A DNA stretch of 64,000 nucleotides. Source: Saprospiraceae bacterium (lineage in GTDB: Bacteria; Bacteroidota; Bacteroidia; Chitinophagales; Saprospiraceae). The DNA lies in assembly GCA_028285545.1 (NCBI GenBank), contig JANQPA010000128.1, forward strand, positions 1-64,000, read 5' to 3'. A model generated the notes under the pieces. The model was given only the letters and a program-made list of their open reading frames with translations, made no database searches and was not told the origin of the DNA. The translations under genes were made by a program, and so were the position numbers. Positions 8,151 through 17,254 of the stretch are shown here, in pieces (position 1 is the first letter of the stretch; the number at the start of each line of letters is the position of its first letter).

Positions 8151-8164
8151 TAAATCAAACAAAC

Positions 8165-8896
8165 ATGACAACATTACCTAAGGTGGCGAAAGACTGGAAA
8201 ACATTGAGCATCGAATTGCTTAATGATTTGTTCATGTCTATGCCTTTTGAAGAACGGATCCCTCTGCTGTATAAATACTTTGAAGAGTCAGATGTAATGG
8301 TCACTTCTTCTTTTGGTACGAAGTCAATTTTTTTATTGCACCTGCTATATCGATTTCGTCCAACACAAAAAGTTCATTTTATTAACACGACCTATCATTT
8401 TCCGGAAACATTAGAGTATAAAAATCAAATTCGGGAATTATTAGGCTTAGATATAGTGGAGGTTCTTCCAAGTAAGGAAGAAAATAAATTAACACGTGAT
8501 GAAAAGTGGTGGATCGAACACCCCAAGATGTGCTGCAGCATCAACAAGGTTGTACCCCTGGAGCCTGTTAAATCCCATCATAAGGTATGGATTTCTGGTT
8601 TGATGTCCCATCAGACTGCTTTCAGGGCAGGGCTTAGGATTTTTGAAAAACAAGGAGATATTATAAAGTTCCATCCAAATATTGATGTGCATCCTGATGT
8701 GTTCAATGCTTATTTAGAGCAGTATCAATTACCCCGGCATCCACTGGAAGGGCAAGGATATGGTTCGATAGGATGTACCAATTGCACATTAAAGGGTGAA
8801 GGTCGTGAAGGTCGTTGGAAAGGTAGCAATAAAACAGAATGTGGATTACACCCCAGGTTTTTCATCAACAAACTCAAGGAAAAGGAAGCTATTTAA
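8165..8896 (+). CDS. cysH: Assimilatory APS/PAPS reductase
   Basis: The 243-residue protein reduces activated sulfate to sulfite using thioredoxin or a similar donor. It has the PP-loop-like start (VTSSFGTKS, about 46-54), the substrate motif TTYHFPET, and the catalytic C-terminal ECGLH with Cys226. It also carries the extra cysteines Cys123-Cys124 and Cys204/Cys207 (CTNC) that bind a 4Fe-4S cluster. That cluster marks the bacterial/plant APS-reductase subtype rather than enteric PAPS reductase. ATP sulfurylase genes are not in this window. It follows the MITE-like element and so may have its own promoter. Confidence 0.92.
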   Translation: MTTLPKVAKDWKTLSIELLNDLFMSMPFEERIPLLYKYFEESDVMVTSSFGTKSIFLLHLLYRFRPTQKVHFINTTYHFPETLEYKNQIRELLGLDIVEVLPSKEENKLTRDEKWWIEHPKMCCSINKVVPLEPVKSHHKVWISGLMSHQTAFRAGLRIFEKQGDIIKFHPNIDVHPDVFNAYLEQYQLPRHPLEGQGYGSIGCTNCTLKGEGREGRWKGSNKTECGLHPRFFINKLKEKEAI

Positions 8897-8916
8897 AATA
8901 ATAAATATATTGTTTG

Positions 8917-9020
8917 CCACTGAAAACACTGATTTAGCTGATAACAGCTGTGAATATATATATATTTCATATTTAATTTTAAAACAAAGAAAATCAGTTT
9001 GATCAGCGTTTAACAGCGGC
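8917..9020. repeat. ACTGA/AACAGCGG-type degenerate intergenic repeat
   Basis: Short phased units (CACTGAAAACACTGATT, GCTGATAACAGCTGTGAA, AAAATCAGTTTGATCAGCG, TTAACAGCGG) occur either side of an AT-rich stretch. They look like a relative of the CACGGATT/CACTGATT unit seen at 10061-10120 and 20528-20556. No gene is present. Confidence 0.35.
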
Positions 9021-9047
9021 CAAAAAAAGTGTTGAAAATAAAATTTT

Positions 9048-10052
9048 ATGATTCAGACAGACATCATCATCATTGGAGCTGGTCCCTGTGGCTTATTCAC
9101 GGTTTTTGAGGCGGGGCTATTAAAATTAAGATGCCATCTGGTGGATGCTTTACCACAACCAGGAGGACAGCTAACAGAAATTTATCCAAAGAAACCCATT
9201 TATGATATTCCAGGTTATCCTTCCATTTTGGCTGGTGAGCTGGTTGATAAATTGATGGAACAAATTGCTCCTTTTAAACCCGGATTTACATTGGGAGAAA
9301 GGGCAGAAGGTATCGATCAAGACGATGAGGGCATCTTTACTTTAACGACCAGCCGGGGTACTCAAATTCAGGCCCCCGTAATTGTTATTGCAGGTGGTTT
9401 AGGATGTTTTGAGCCTCGAAAACCTCCTATTGAAAATATCACGCGCTTTGAGGATAAGGGTGTCGATTACATCATTCGTGATCCTGAAAAATATCATGAT
9501 AAAAGCATTGTGATAGCTGGGGGAGGTGATTCTGCACTGGATTGGACTTTGCATTTGTCTGAAATTGCAAAAGAAGTACTGCTCATTCACCGTCGCAGGG
9601 AATTCCGGGCAGCACCCGATTCGGTTGAAAAAGCTCTGCAATTGGCCCAGAAAGGGAAAATTCAATTGGTAACGGAAGCCCAGGCTGTGGGTTTAAATGG
9701 AAATGGGAAATTAAACGAAGTAGTTATCAAACAAAAGGAAAAAGGCTCTTATAACCAGAGGGCAGACTATTTTATCCCTTTATTCGGTCTTTCTCCTAAA
9801 CTAGGGCCTATGGCTAATTGGGGGCTTAACATCAATAAAAATGCGATAGAAATAGATACCAGAGATTATAGCACCAACATTCCAGGTATTTATGCAGTAG
9901 GAGATATCAATACTTATCCAGGTAAGCTAAAACTGATCTTATGCGGGTTTCATGAAGCGGCTATTATGGTGCAATCAGCCTTTAAGATTGTGAATCCAGA
10001 TAAGAAACTTAGTTTTAAGTATACTACTGTGAATGGTGTGACTGGTTTTTAG
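9048..10052 (+). CDS. Ferredoxin--NADP reductase type 2 (thioredoxin-reductase-like)
   Basis: The 334-residue FAD protein has the FAD motif GAGPCGLFT near the N-terminus, QPGGQLTEIYPKKPIYDIPG, the NADPH-binding motif IAGGGDSALDW (about 163-173) and a closing AVGDI. It lacks the CxxC redox pair of thioredoxin reductase. This is the pattern of the YumC-type ferredoxin/flavodoxin-NADP reductase. Next to a ferredoxin-type sulfite reductase it is the likely source of electrons for sulfite reduction, by feeding reduced ferredoxin. No ferredoxin gene is adjacent. Confidence 0.9.
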   Translation: MIQTDIIIIGAGPCGLFTVFEAGLLKLRCHLVDALPQPGGQLTEIYPKKPIYDIPGYPSILAGELVDKLMEQIAPFKPGFTLGERAEGIDQDDEGIFTLTTSRGTQIQAPVIVIAGGLGCFEPRKPPIENITRFEDKGVDYIIRDPEKYHDKSIVIAGGGDSALDWTLHLSEIAKEVLLIHRRREFRAAPDSVEKALQLAQKGKIQLVTEAQAVGLNGNGKLNEVVIKQKEKGSYNQRADYFIPLFGLSPKLGPMANWGLNINKNAIEIDTRDYSTNIPGIYAVGDINTYPGKLKLILCGFHEAAIMVQSAFKIVNPDKKLSFKYTTVNGVTGF

Positions 10053-10060
10053 CATTTTTC

Positions 10061-10120
10061 AGACACGGATTTTCACTGATTAACACTGTAAACCGTGGAT
10101 ACCCGTGTAGATCCGTGTCT
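10061..10120. repeat. Inverted repeat at convergent gene ends
   Basis: AGACACGGAT (10061-10070) and its complement ATCCGTGTCT (10111-10120) bracket CACTGATTAACACTG and ACCCGTGTAG units. The element fills the gap between the convergent genes at 10052 and 10127 and could end transcription from both sides. It belongs to the CACGGAT/CACTGATT repeat type seen elsewhere in the window. Confidence 0.5.
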
Positions 10121-10126
10121 TAAAAA

Positions 10127-11473
10127 TTAAACTTTGGAAACACTCAATACATTCACATGCATTAAGCCATTTTCATTTACACTTCTCAGTTCCACTTCTT
10201 GAATAGTGTTAAGCAAACCCTCTGAAATAGGAAGTTCTACCTTTACATAATTATCGGTAAAGCCAGTCATTAAGGATTTATCTTTATGAACTTCAAAAAG
10301 TACGGGCCGTTGTTGACCAACATGTTGTTCATAAAAATGTCGCTTTTTCTTCTCACTTAGAATGGTAAGCATTTTGTTGCGTCGCCGCCTTTCTCCAACA
10401 GGAACTATATTTTCCATCTCGGCAGCAGGTGTATTTGGTCGTTCAGAATAAGTAAATACATGGAGATAGGAAATGTCCATCTCATTAATAAACTGGTAAG
10501 ATTCCAGAAAATCCTCTTCCGTTTCTCCAGGAAAACCAACGATTACATCCACCCCAATACAGGCATGAGGCATTAAGGATTTGATTTTTTCCACGCGTTG
10601 AGCATAGAGTTCCCGTTTATAGCGCCGCCGCATTTGCTTCAGTTGTTTATTATTACCTGATTGTAAGGGCATATGGAAATGGGGAGCAAAACGCTTAGAT
10701 TGAGCTACAAATTCAATAATCTCATCAGTACATAAATTGGGTTCAATGGAAGAAATTCGAAAACGCTCGATGCCTTCCACCTTATCCAATTCTCGAATAA
10801 GGTCAATAAATAAGGCTTCTTTTTTAGGTTTAATGCCTTCAATCACTTCTGTACCATTTCCAAAATCACCAATATTAACACCAGTAAGCACAATTTCTTT
10901 GACGCCCATTTCAGCTATCTTTTGGGCATTAGCTAGGACCTGGTCAACAGTATCGCTCCTGCTTTTCCCCCTAGCCAGTGGAATGGTACAAAAAGAGCAT
11001 TTGTAATCACATCCATCTTGTACCTTTAAAAAGGAGCGGGTACGGTCTCCAAAAGAGAAAGCGTGAATAAAATCCTTGGCTTCTTTTACTTCCCCAGCCT
11101 GGACCATTCCTTTGCCAGGAGCTTTAGACAATTCATCGATAAAGTCCAGTATTCTGAATTTTTCGGCAGCTCCCAATACTAAATCCACACCGGGAATTTC
11201 GGCAATTTCTTGCGGCTTTAATTGGGCATAACAACCCACAACGACTACAAAAGCATGGGGCGCTTTTTTAAGTGCTCTACGTACAATCTGACGGCATTTG
11301 CGATCTGCAAAATCTGTAACAGAGCAGGTATTGATGACATATATATCTGCGCCTTCTTCAAACTTTGTCTCCAGGTATCCAGCTTTTTCAAAAAGCCGAC
11401 CTAAAGCCGAAGTTTCCGAATAATTTAATTTACATCCGAGCGTATAAAACGCTACTGATTTGGGTGTTGCCAT
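10127..11473 (-). CDS. mtaB: tRNA t6A37 methylthiotransferase
   Basis: This 448-residue radical-SAM enzyme adds a methylthio group to t6A at position 37 of tRNA, giving ms2t6A. The N-terminal MTTase domain shows three spaced Cys (Cys14 in LGCKLN, Cys50 in NTCSVT, Cys81 in VGCYAQ) for the auxiliary cluster. The radical-SAM core has Cys155, Cys159 and Cys162 (CDYKCSFC) followed by ARGKSRS. A C-terminal TRAM-like segment completes the family layout. The LGCKLN and FADRK wording favours MtaB over MiaB or RimO. Confidence 0.9.
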   Translation of the reverse strand: MATPKSVAFYTLGCKLNYSETSALGRLFEKAGYLETKFEEGADIYVINTCSVTDFADRKCRQIVRRALKKAPHAFVVVVGCYAQLKPQEIAEIPGVDLVLGAAEKFRILDFIDELSKAPGKGMVQAGEVKEAKDFIHAFSFGDRTRSFLKVQDGCDYKCSFCTIPLARGKSRSDTVDQVLANAQKIAEMGVKEIVLTGVNIGDFGNGTEVIEGIKPKKEALFIDLIRELDKVEGIERFRISSIEPNLCTDEIIEFVAQSKRFAPHFHMPLQSGNNKQLKQMRRRYKRELYAQRVEKIKSLMPHACIGVDVIVGFPGETEEDFLESYQFINEMDISYLHVFTYSERPNTPAAEMENIVPVGERRRRNKMLTILSEKKKRHFYEQHVGQQRPVLFEVHKDKSLMTGFTDNYVKVELPISEGLLNTIQEVELRSVNENGLMHVNVLSVSKV

Positions 11474-11521
11474 TACGCCTCTATCCTTGTTTTATTCACA
11501 AAAACACAAAGATAGTTATAA

Positions 11522-11554
11522 TTAGGGGAAATTGCCTCCGGCAATTTCCCCTAA
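11522..11554 (-). terminator. Hairpin between AIM24-like gene and mtaB
   Basis: Perfect 15-bp arms (TTAGGGGAAATTGCC and its complement) surround a 3-base loop, followed on the minus strand by no long T run. It lies downstream of 11565 and upstream of mtaB, so it probably separates the two minus-strand units. Confidence 0.55.
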
Positions 11555-11564
11555 AAATTCATAT

Positions 11565-12368
11565 TTACCATCCATCGCCGTCTAGCAAATCTCCTAAACC
11601 TCCCAGGATACTTCCTTCTCCTTTACCTCCACCGCCATAGTTTTTGGCATTGCGCAGCACTCGATCTGCTAACCTGCTAAAGGGTAATGATTGAATCCAA
11701 ACTTTTCCGGGGCCTTCCAGGCGAGCATAAAAAAGACCTTCGCCTCCAAAAAACATATTTCTGATTCCCTTAATCATTTCGATATCATAATCAACGTCAC
11801 GGGTAAAACCCACCAGACAACCAGTGTCTACTCGTAAGACTTCACCATGCCCTAGTTCTTTTTCAATAACGGTTCCTCCAGCATGCATAAAGGCCATGCC
11901 ATCCCCTTCTACTTTTTGCATAATAAACCCTTCACCTCCAAAAAAGCCTCGTCCTAATTTTCTTGAAAATTCAATGCCCACTGCAGCTCCTTTAGCAGCA
12001 CATAGGAAAGCATCTTTTTGGCAGACAATCTTCCCCCCCAATTCGGATAAATCCAGGGCTATTATTTTGCCGGGATAGGGTGAAGCAAAAGACACCTTCT
12101 TTTTACCTTGACCTACATGGGTATAAGCAGTCATAAATAAGCTTTCACCAGTTAATAGTCGCTTACCAGCTGATAAAACTTTACCCCATATACTTTTGTT
12201 GGCTTCCTGCCGACTGCCATCGCCGAAAATGGTGGCTAGTTCAATATCTTGATCCATCATCATAAAAGACCCTGCCTCTGCAATGACGGTCTCATAGGGG
12301 TCCAGTTCAATCTCTACAAATTGCATTTCTTCACCGTAAATCTGATAGTCTATTTCGTGTGCATTCAT
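11565..12368 (-). CDS. AIM24/TIGR00266-family protein
   Basis: The 267-residue soluble protein is built of beta strands with repeated Gly-rich turns ([49 protein letters not shown]). This matches the TIGR00266/AIM24 family, whose members form a double-stranded beta-helix trimer-like structure. The biochemical role is unknown. The C-terminus ends in a Gly/Asp-rich tail ([12 protein letters not shown]). There is no signal peptide. The long gap upstream (12369-12635) suggests its own promoter. Confidence 0.85.
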   Translation of the reverse strand: MNAHEIDYQIYGEEMQFVEIELDPYETVIAEAGSFMMMDQDIELATIFGDGSRQEANKSIWGKVLSAGKRLLTGESLFMTAYTHVGQGKKKVSFASPYPGKIIALDLSELGGKIVCQKDAFLCAAKGAAVGIEFSRKLGRGFFGGEGFIMQKVEGDGMAFMHAGGTVIEKELGHGEVLRVDTGCLVGFTRDVDYDIEMIKGIRNMFFGGEGLFYARLEGPGKVWIQSLPFSRLADRVLRNAKNYGGGGKGEGSILGGLGDLLDGDGW

Positions 12369-12375
12369 ATTGGTT

Positions 12376-12439
12376 TGTTGTTAATGGTTATTAGTTAATC
12401 GTTATTTGGTTAATCGTTGGATTAGTTAATGACTATTGG
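12376..12439. repeat. GTTAAT-rich degenerate tandem repeat
   Basis: The unit (A/G)GTTAAT(C/G) recurs about every 15-18 bases (GTTAATGGTTATT, AGTTAATCGTTATT, GGTTAATCGTTGG, AGTTAATGACTATT). It is a simple-sequence tract upstream of the AIM24-like gene. The rest of 12440-12635 shows nothing further that can be named. Confidence 0.4.
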
Positions 12440-12635
12440 GCTTTTTATTCAAAATTTATCATTCAAATTTCATGATTAAACTATCTGTAAAATCCCGAAT
12501 TTTTAAAATTTATCTACCTGTTATTAATTTCACTAGATAAAAAGAGAAGAAAAAGCGAATCATTTAAATTTATCTTAATTTAGTTACTACCCAAATTTCT
12601 TAGCGTCAAAATATCAAACAAACCATCAAACTGAC

Positions 12636-13247
12636 ATGAAAAATATTTTGTCCATATTTTCACTATTATTTATCCTTTCAAATGTTCATGCCCAGGAAAG
12701 ATATCTCCTGATAATGGGAAAAGATACACTGAGCATCACTACAGACAGACAATATGTATTTCTGACCTCCGACGGCCGTGAAATGCCGATAGAATTGATC
12801 AAACAAAAAATCCAAACCTTTGAAAATCGTCAGATCAGGTTTCAATATCCTAGTAAATTTGAATTGTCTACTACTGATTTAGGTGATGGTGTAGAGCAGG
12901 TCACCGTACTTTCTCCGGATGGAACCGGCTTCTTTGTACAGCAGTTCAGCAACTCTCAACCAGGTGATGTCGTTAACCTCATGATGGCTGAATTAACAAA
13001 GGATGCCATTCAAAGTGGCTATGGCGCAACCGAAGAAACTTTCGAAAAAATATTGCGGGATGGTAAACTACTTCTGGGTCGAAAGCGTACTCTTACGTAT
13101 AGAGGTAATTTAGAAACCTATACGGTAGCAAGTTTTGGCGCTCAAAATAGAGGAGTCCTGGTGGTTATGGTAAATAATAATTCCGGGAATACAAAAGAAA
13201 GTCAGGATTTGATAGACTTGTTATTAGAAACGCTTGAGGTTAAGTAA
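12636..13247 (+). CDS. Secreted protein of unknown function
   Basis: The 203-residue product has a clear signal peptide (about residues 1-19, ending VHAQ). The remainder is a mixed alpha/beta protein without a motif I recognise (FQYPSKFELSTTDLGDG, VTVLSPDGTGFFVQQFS, LIDLLLETLEVK). Its beta-rich segment followed by helices recalls periplasmic proteins of the DUF1795/PsbP-like type, but I cannot support that assignment. It is monocistronic, followed by a strong palindrome at 13284. Confidence 0.7.
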   Translation: MKNILSIFSLLFILSNVHAQERYLLIMGKDTLSITTDRQYVFLTSDGREMPIELIKQKIQTFENRQIRFQYPSKFELSTTDLGDGVEQVTVLSPDGTGFFVQQFSNSQPGDVVNLMMAELTKDAIQSGYGATEETFEKILRDGKLLLGRKRTLTYRGNLETYTVASFGAQNRGVLVVMVNNNSGNTKESQDLIDLLLETLEVK

Positions 13248-13283
13248 GAAGGGAAGTATGCCCGCCTGAGGAGGGCGAGATAT

Positions 13284-13331
13284 GAGCTTGTGTGAGAACT
13301 AATTTTTAAAAATTAGTTCTCACACAAGCTC
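13284..13331. terminator. Perfect 48-bp palindrome
   Basis: The 24-base half GAGCTTGTGTGAGAACTAA plus TTTTT is followed immediately by its exact complement with no spacer. It lies 37 bases after the secreted-protein gene and is preceded by a GC-rich CGCCTGAGGAGGGCG hairpin at about 13263. As RNA it gives a very stable hairpin and could stop transcription; as DNA it could extrude a cruciform. Confidence 0.6.
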
Positions 13332-13387
13332 GAGATAAATAGAAATAAATTGAGATATTTAGTGGACAATTTATCTCTATTTATCTC
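13332..13387. repeat. Second inverted repeat abutting the palindrome
   Basis: A 21-base arm at 13332-13352 (GAGATAAATAG...) is complementary to 13367-13387 with one mismatch, separated by 14 bases. It touches the 48-bp palindrome, so two hairpins lie in tandem before lpxK. Confidence 0.55.
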
Positions 13388-13484
13388 AGGAGCCCAAAGG
13401 GCGACTATATCTCTACTTTATCTCTCTAAAATTTAACCTTACCAAATTTGAAGATTATGCCTACCGTATTCACAAAAAAGTAGC

Positions 13485-14552
13485 ATGATACAAAACGTCC
13501 TGTTTAAAATATTGATGGCCCCCTTCTCCCTTTTGTATGGAGTAGGAGTTGGTTTAAGAAATTATTTCTACAAAACAGGGCTGTTAAAATCCATTTCTTT
13601 TAATCTTCCTGTCATTTCTGTTGGCAATCTTTCCGTTGGAGGAGCTGGCAAAACACCGCATATTGAGTACCTGATTCGTTTGCTTAAGGATTATTTGAAT
13701 GTTGCAACGATTAGCAGAGGTTATAAGCGCAAAACGAAGGGATTTATGTTTGTTCAACCTAACATGAATGCCGAATCAGTTGGTGATGAGCCTTTGCAGT
13801 TCAAGCGCAAGTTCCAGGATATAGTAGTTACGGTTAGTGAAAGTCGGACCTTTGCTGTACCCGAAATTGTAGGTGAGCATCCCAACACACAAGTGGTTTT
13901 GTTAGATGACGCTTTTCAACATCGATCTATTAAACCAGGCCTCAATATTTTGCTAACTGAATTCAGCAAGCCTTTCACTAAAGACTATTTACTGCCCTCT
14001 GGTCGACTTAGGGAGTGGCGTTCCGCCTATCAGCGTGCAGATGTGATCGTAGTGTCCAAATGCCCCAAGGAGGTATCTCCTGAAGAAAAAGAAAGAGTAA
14101 TTAAAGACATCGCTCCATTAGAAAGTCAAAAAGTCTTTTTTTCATATTACGATTACGATCATCCCTATTATTCTTTTAATTCTCGATATCGTCTCAAGCT
14201 GGAACCAGATATGTCTGTTCTGTTAATTTGTGCTATTGCCCGGGCAGACTACCTTGTAGAATACCTGGAAGAGAAGGTAGAAAATGTTAGGGTCTTGGAA
14301 TATGAAGACCATCATTTTTACAGTAAATATGAAGTGGCTAATCTCCAAAGTACTTTTGAAAAATGGGATGCCCCTAAAAAATTGATCCTCACTACCGAAA
14401 AAGATGCTATGCGTCTAGAGTTGCACCAGCAATTTTTAAGAGAAAACAAAACCCCCATCTTTTCTTTACCCGTTAAGGTTAAATTTCATTTTGATGAAGG
14501 TGAGGCTTTCGATCAGGAAGTTAAGGACTTTTTGTTGGGGTTTAGGGAGTAA
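13485..14552 (+). CDS. lpxK: Tetraacyldisaccharide 4'-kinase
   Basis: The 355-residue inner-membrane-associated kinase phosphorylates the 4' position of the lipid A disaccharide. The N-terminus is a membrane-anchoring helix, followed by the Walker A motif in SVGNLSVGGAGKTP (about 46-58) and ISRGYKRKTKGF. DDAFQHRSIKPG is the family's DDGfQH signature, here with DDA in place of DDG. The length fits the family (about 330-350). It stands alone between repeat-rich gaps, and its end converges with the ABC permease gene. Confidence 0.92.
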   Translation: MIQNVLFKILMAPFSLLYGVGVGLRNYFYKTGLLKSISFNLPVISVGNLSVGGAGKTPHIEYLIRLLKDYLNVATISRGYKRKTKGFMFVQPNMNAESVGDEPLQFKRKFQDIVVTVSESRTFAVPEIVGEHPNTQVVLLDDAFQHRSIKPGLNILLTEFSKPFTKDYLLPSGRLREWRSAYQRADVIVVSKCPKEVSPEEKERVIKDIAPLESQKVFFSYYDYDHPYYSFNSRYRLKLEPDMSVLLICAIARADYLVEYLEEKVENVRVLEYEDHHFYSKYEVANLQSTFEKWDAPKKLILTTEKDAMRLELHQQFLRENKTPIFSLPVKVKFHFDEGEAFDQEVKDFLLGFRE

Positions 14553-14595
14553 TCATTTTATTTATCTGGCCTCAACAAAGGGGAATTTATTTGTT

Positions 14596-16998
14596 TTATT
14601 CCGCCTTCAAACTTTTCACCGGATTTGCAATAGCTGTCTTTATGGTATGAAAACTGACGGTTAGTAAGGCAATAAAAATTGCCCCAAATCCAGCATAAGC
14701 AAAGGCCCACCAAGGAAGCACGGTTTTATATTCAAAGTTCTGTAACCAATTATTAAGCAAATAAAAGGCAATAGGAATTGCAAGTAAGCAGGAAAAAAAG
14801 ACCAATCTCACAAAATCCGCAGACATCATTTTCCATATATTAAATACAGATGCACCCAAAACCTTTCGGATACCAATTTCTTTTGTTCGTTGCTCCACTA
14901 CAAAAGAAACCAAACCGAATAGTCCAAGGCAGCTGATAAAAATGGCAAGTACAGCAAAAATACTGGATAGAATTCCAATGCGTTCTTCAGCAGCAAATTT
15001 TAGTTCATGCTCACGATCTACAAACCTATAGTCAAATGGCATAGCAGGAAGGTGTTTGCTAAATACCTCTTTAACCAGGGCTAAGGACGCTTGAGTACTT
15101 TTATTAGGATTCAGCTTTAGGGTCATACAATCCATTCCTATGCTGCCAATGGAATATATAGTTGGCTTAACAGCTTGAAAAGGAGATTCCATTACTATAT
15201 CCTCAATTACCCCGACTATATGGAATTTATTAGCTGATTCTCCTTCTCCCCAAACAATCACTTGGTCTAAGGGGTCTTCAAGTTTCATATATTCAACAGC
15301 TGTTTTATTTAAAATAAAAGCCATTGAGTCAGAGGCATAATCTCTTGAAAAATCACGCCCATCTGTAATTTTCCACCCAATCGTTTTACCATATTCATGA
15401 GTAACCCTAATTGTAGCAAAATTGACTTGCAGATTTGGATCTTTACCAGGCCAGTTAAAATTAGCATGATGAGAAAAAACATTTGTCAAAGGACTGCTGG
15501 ATTCGGACATTTCCTGGATGGCTTGTTTACTCTTTAATTCTGAACGCAATAAATCAAATTTCCCTTTAAAATCCGGAGAATTACTCCATACCATAATGGT
15601 ATTATTGACATCATATCCCATTGGTCGGTCCTTTGTATACTGAATCTGTTGCCGAACGGTAACCGACCCAATGATTAAAGCAACTGAAACTGTAAATTGC
15701 AAAATTACCAATCCCTTCCTGAGGGTAATGGTTGATTTTCCAGATTTATGCGTCCCTTTTAGTACTTGGACTGGGCGAAAAGAAGAGAGGTATAAGGCAG
15801 GATAACTTCCCGCTAGTAGTCCAGTAAGAATTATAAAACCAAAGCTTGTAAGCCAAAAAGAAAGGCTTGCGATTGGAAGAACAATTGCCTTGCCTGCTAG
15901 TTCATTAAAAAAAGGAAGCACCAGTAATACTATAGCGATCGACAATACAAACGAAAGAAGGACTATCAAAAAGGACTCCATCAAAAACTGGTGAATGAGT
16001 TGGCTTCTGAGGGAACCGATAGATTTACGAATTCCTACCTCCTTTGATCTTCTTTCAGACTGTGCTGTACTCAAATTCATAAAATTAATGCAGGCCAAAA
16101 TCAACACAAATACTCCTATTATTCCAAATAACCAGACATATTGAATGAGTCCACCTGCTTTGGCACCATTTTTCCAATTAGATCTTAAATGCCAATCTTC
16201 CATTGGGTTAAGGAATAGTTCTTGATCGTAAGCCTTTTCAAATTCTCCGGCATGGTCATAGGTGATGCGCCTGATTTTTTCATTTACATCTTTTAAATTA
16301 GAATGATCGGCTAGCTGAATGAATAATTGGCAGACATTCATATCCCAGTTACTTTGTTCTTGGGCTTCTCTCAGCCAATTTTGTGAAGAAACATAGAGTT
16401 CCCAGGGAGCAATAAATGCCAAATTATGAAGACTAGAGTTTTTCGGCAGGTCTTCATAAACACCTGTCACCACAGCCTCCATATCATTATTAATTTTCAT
16501 CAGTTTTCCCAAAGCTTCTTCTTCCCCAAAAAAGATCTTGGCAGTAGATTCGGAAAGCAGGATAGAACCCGGTTCTGACAAGGCATCATTTGAACCACTT
16601 AACATATTCAAGGAAAAAAGTGGAATGACATCTTTGCCCATGTAATTACCAAGCTTGGTAAATTTCTTTTGCCCAGATGAAAGGACTTGTTCTTGAGGCC
16701 AAAACGCTATTGCCAAATGCTTGAAATCACTCCCATATTTGGACCGAAGATGTTCTTCAAGGGGAACAGGAATACCGAGGAGTGTTTCTTTATTTCCATC
16801 AACAAGGCGATGCTGCATTGTTTGGGCAATGCGATCATGGTTCTTGTGGTATTCATTAAAAGTTAATTCATCTCTGACCCATAATCCTATAAGTAAAGCT
16901 ACCGCCATTCCAAAGGTTAATCCTCCTATATTGATGAACGTAGTGACTTTATTGCGTAGTAGGTTTCGATAGGCTATTTTGAAGTAATTTCTGAACAT
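14596..16998 (-). CDS. ABC transporter permease, MacB/FtsX type
   Basis: The 800-residue protein starts MFRNYFKIAYRNLLRNK at ATG 16998, which is preferred over an open extension of 42 codons that lacks family similarity. It has two MacB periplasmic core domains and two FtsX domains with helices near residues 20-45, 290-420 and 680-790. VGIRKSIG (first half) and KEIGIRKVLGAS (second half) are the conserved cytoplasmic coupling motifs. Such Bacteroidota duplicated permeases work with a separate ATPase, which is not adjacent here. The substrate is unknown; lipoproteins, macrolides or antimicrobial peptides are possibilities for the family. Confidence 0.87.
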   Translation of the reverse strand: MFRNYFKIAYRNLLRNKVTTFINIGGLTFGMAVALLIGLWVRDELTFNEYHKNHDRIAQTMQHRLVDGNKETLLGIPVPLEEHLRSKYGSDFKHLAIAFWPQEQVLSSGQKKFTKLGNYMGKDVIPLFSLNMLSGSNDALSEPGSILLSESTAKIFFGEEEALGKLMKINNDMEAVVTGVYEDLPKNSSLHNLAFIAPWELYVSSQNWLREAQEQSNWDMNVCQLFIQLADHSNLKDVNEKIRRITYDHAGEFEKAYDQELFLNPMEDWHLRSNWKNGAKAGGLIQYVWLFGIIGVFVLILACINFMNLSTAQSERRSKEVGIRKSIGSLRSQLIHQFLMESFLIVLLSFVLSIAIVLLVLPFFNELAGKAIVLPIASLSFWLTSFGFIILTGLLAGSYPALYLSSFRPVQVLKGTHKSGKSTITLRKGLVILQFTVSVALIIGSVTVRQQIQYTKDRPMGYDVNNTIMVWSNSPDFKGKFDLLRSELKSKQAIQEMSESSSPLTNVFSHHANFNWPGKDPNLQVNFATIRVTHEYGKTIGWKITDGRDFSRDYASDSMAFILNKTAVEYMKLEDPLDQVIVWGEGESANKFHIVGVIEDIVMESPFQAVKPTIYSIGSIGMDCMTLKLNPNKSTQASLALVKEVFSKHLPAMPFDYRFVDREHELKFAAEERIGILSSIFAVLAIFISCLGLFGLVSFVVEQRTKEIGIRKVLGASVFNIWKMMSADFVRLVFFSCLLAIPIAFYLLNNWLQNFEYKTVLPWWAFAYAGFGAIFIALLTVSFHTIKTAIANPVKSLKAE

Positions 16999-17254
16999 GT
17001 TTGAATAAATTATAAGGACTACGAGCTGTGATATAATAATTCTCTTTGCTCCAATACTTAACTTATTGCAAACAGTTACAGATAAGGATGTTTTTATTCT
17101 TATTTGGATATTTCCATTCAGCATCTGGCATTTATCAATCAGGTTTACCTTATCGAAAGAGATTGTGCTTAATTTGTACCGTACTTCAAGTCAACAAATC
17201 CTTAAAAAATAGTCTTTGGTACAAAAGAATTCCTTCGAATTGCGTTTTATATAC

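Noticed and set aside
16999-17124. 42-codon N-terminal extension of the ABC permease
   Set aside because: The family begins MFRNYFKIAYRNLLRNK; the extension is not family-like and covers the divergent promoter region.
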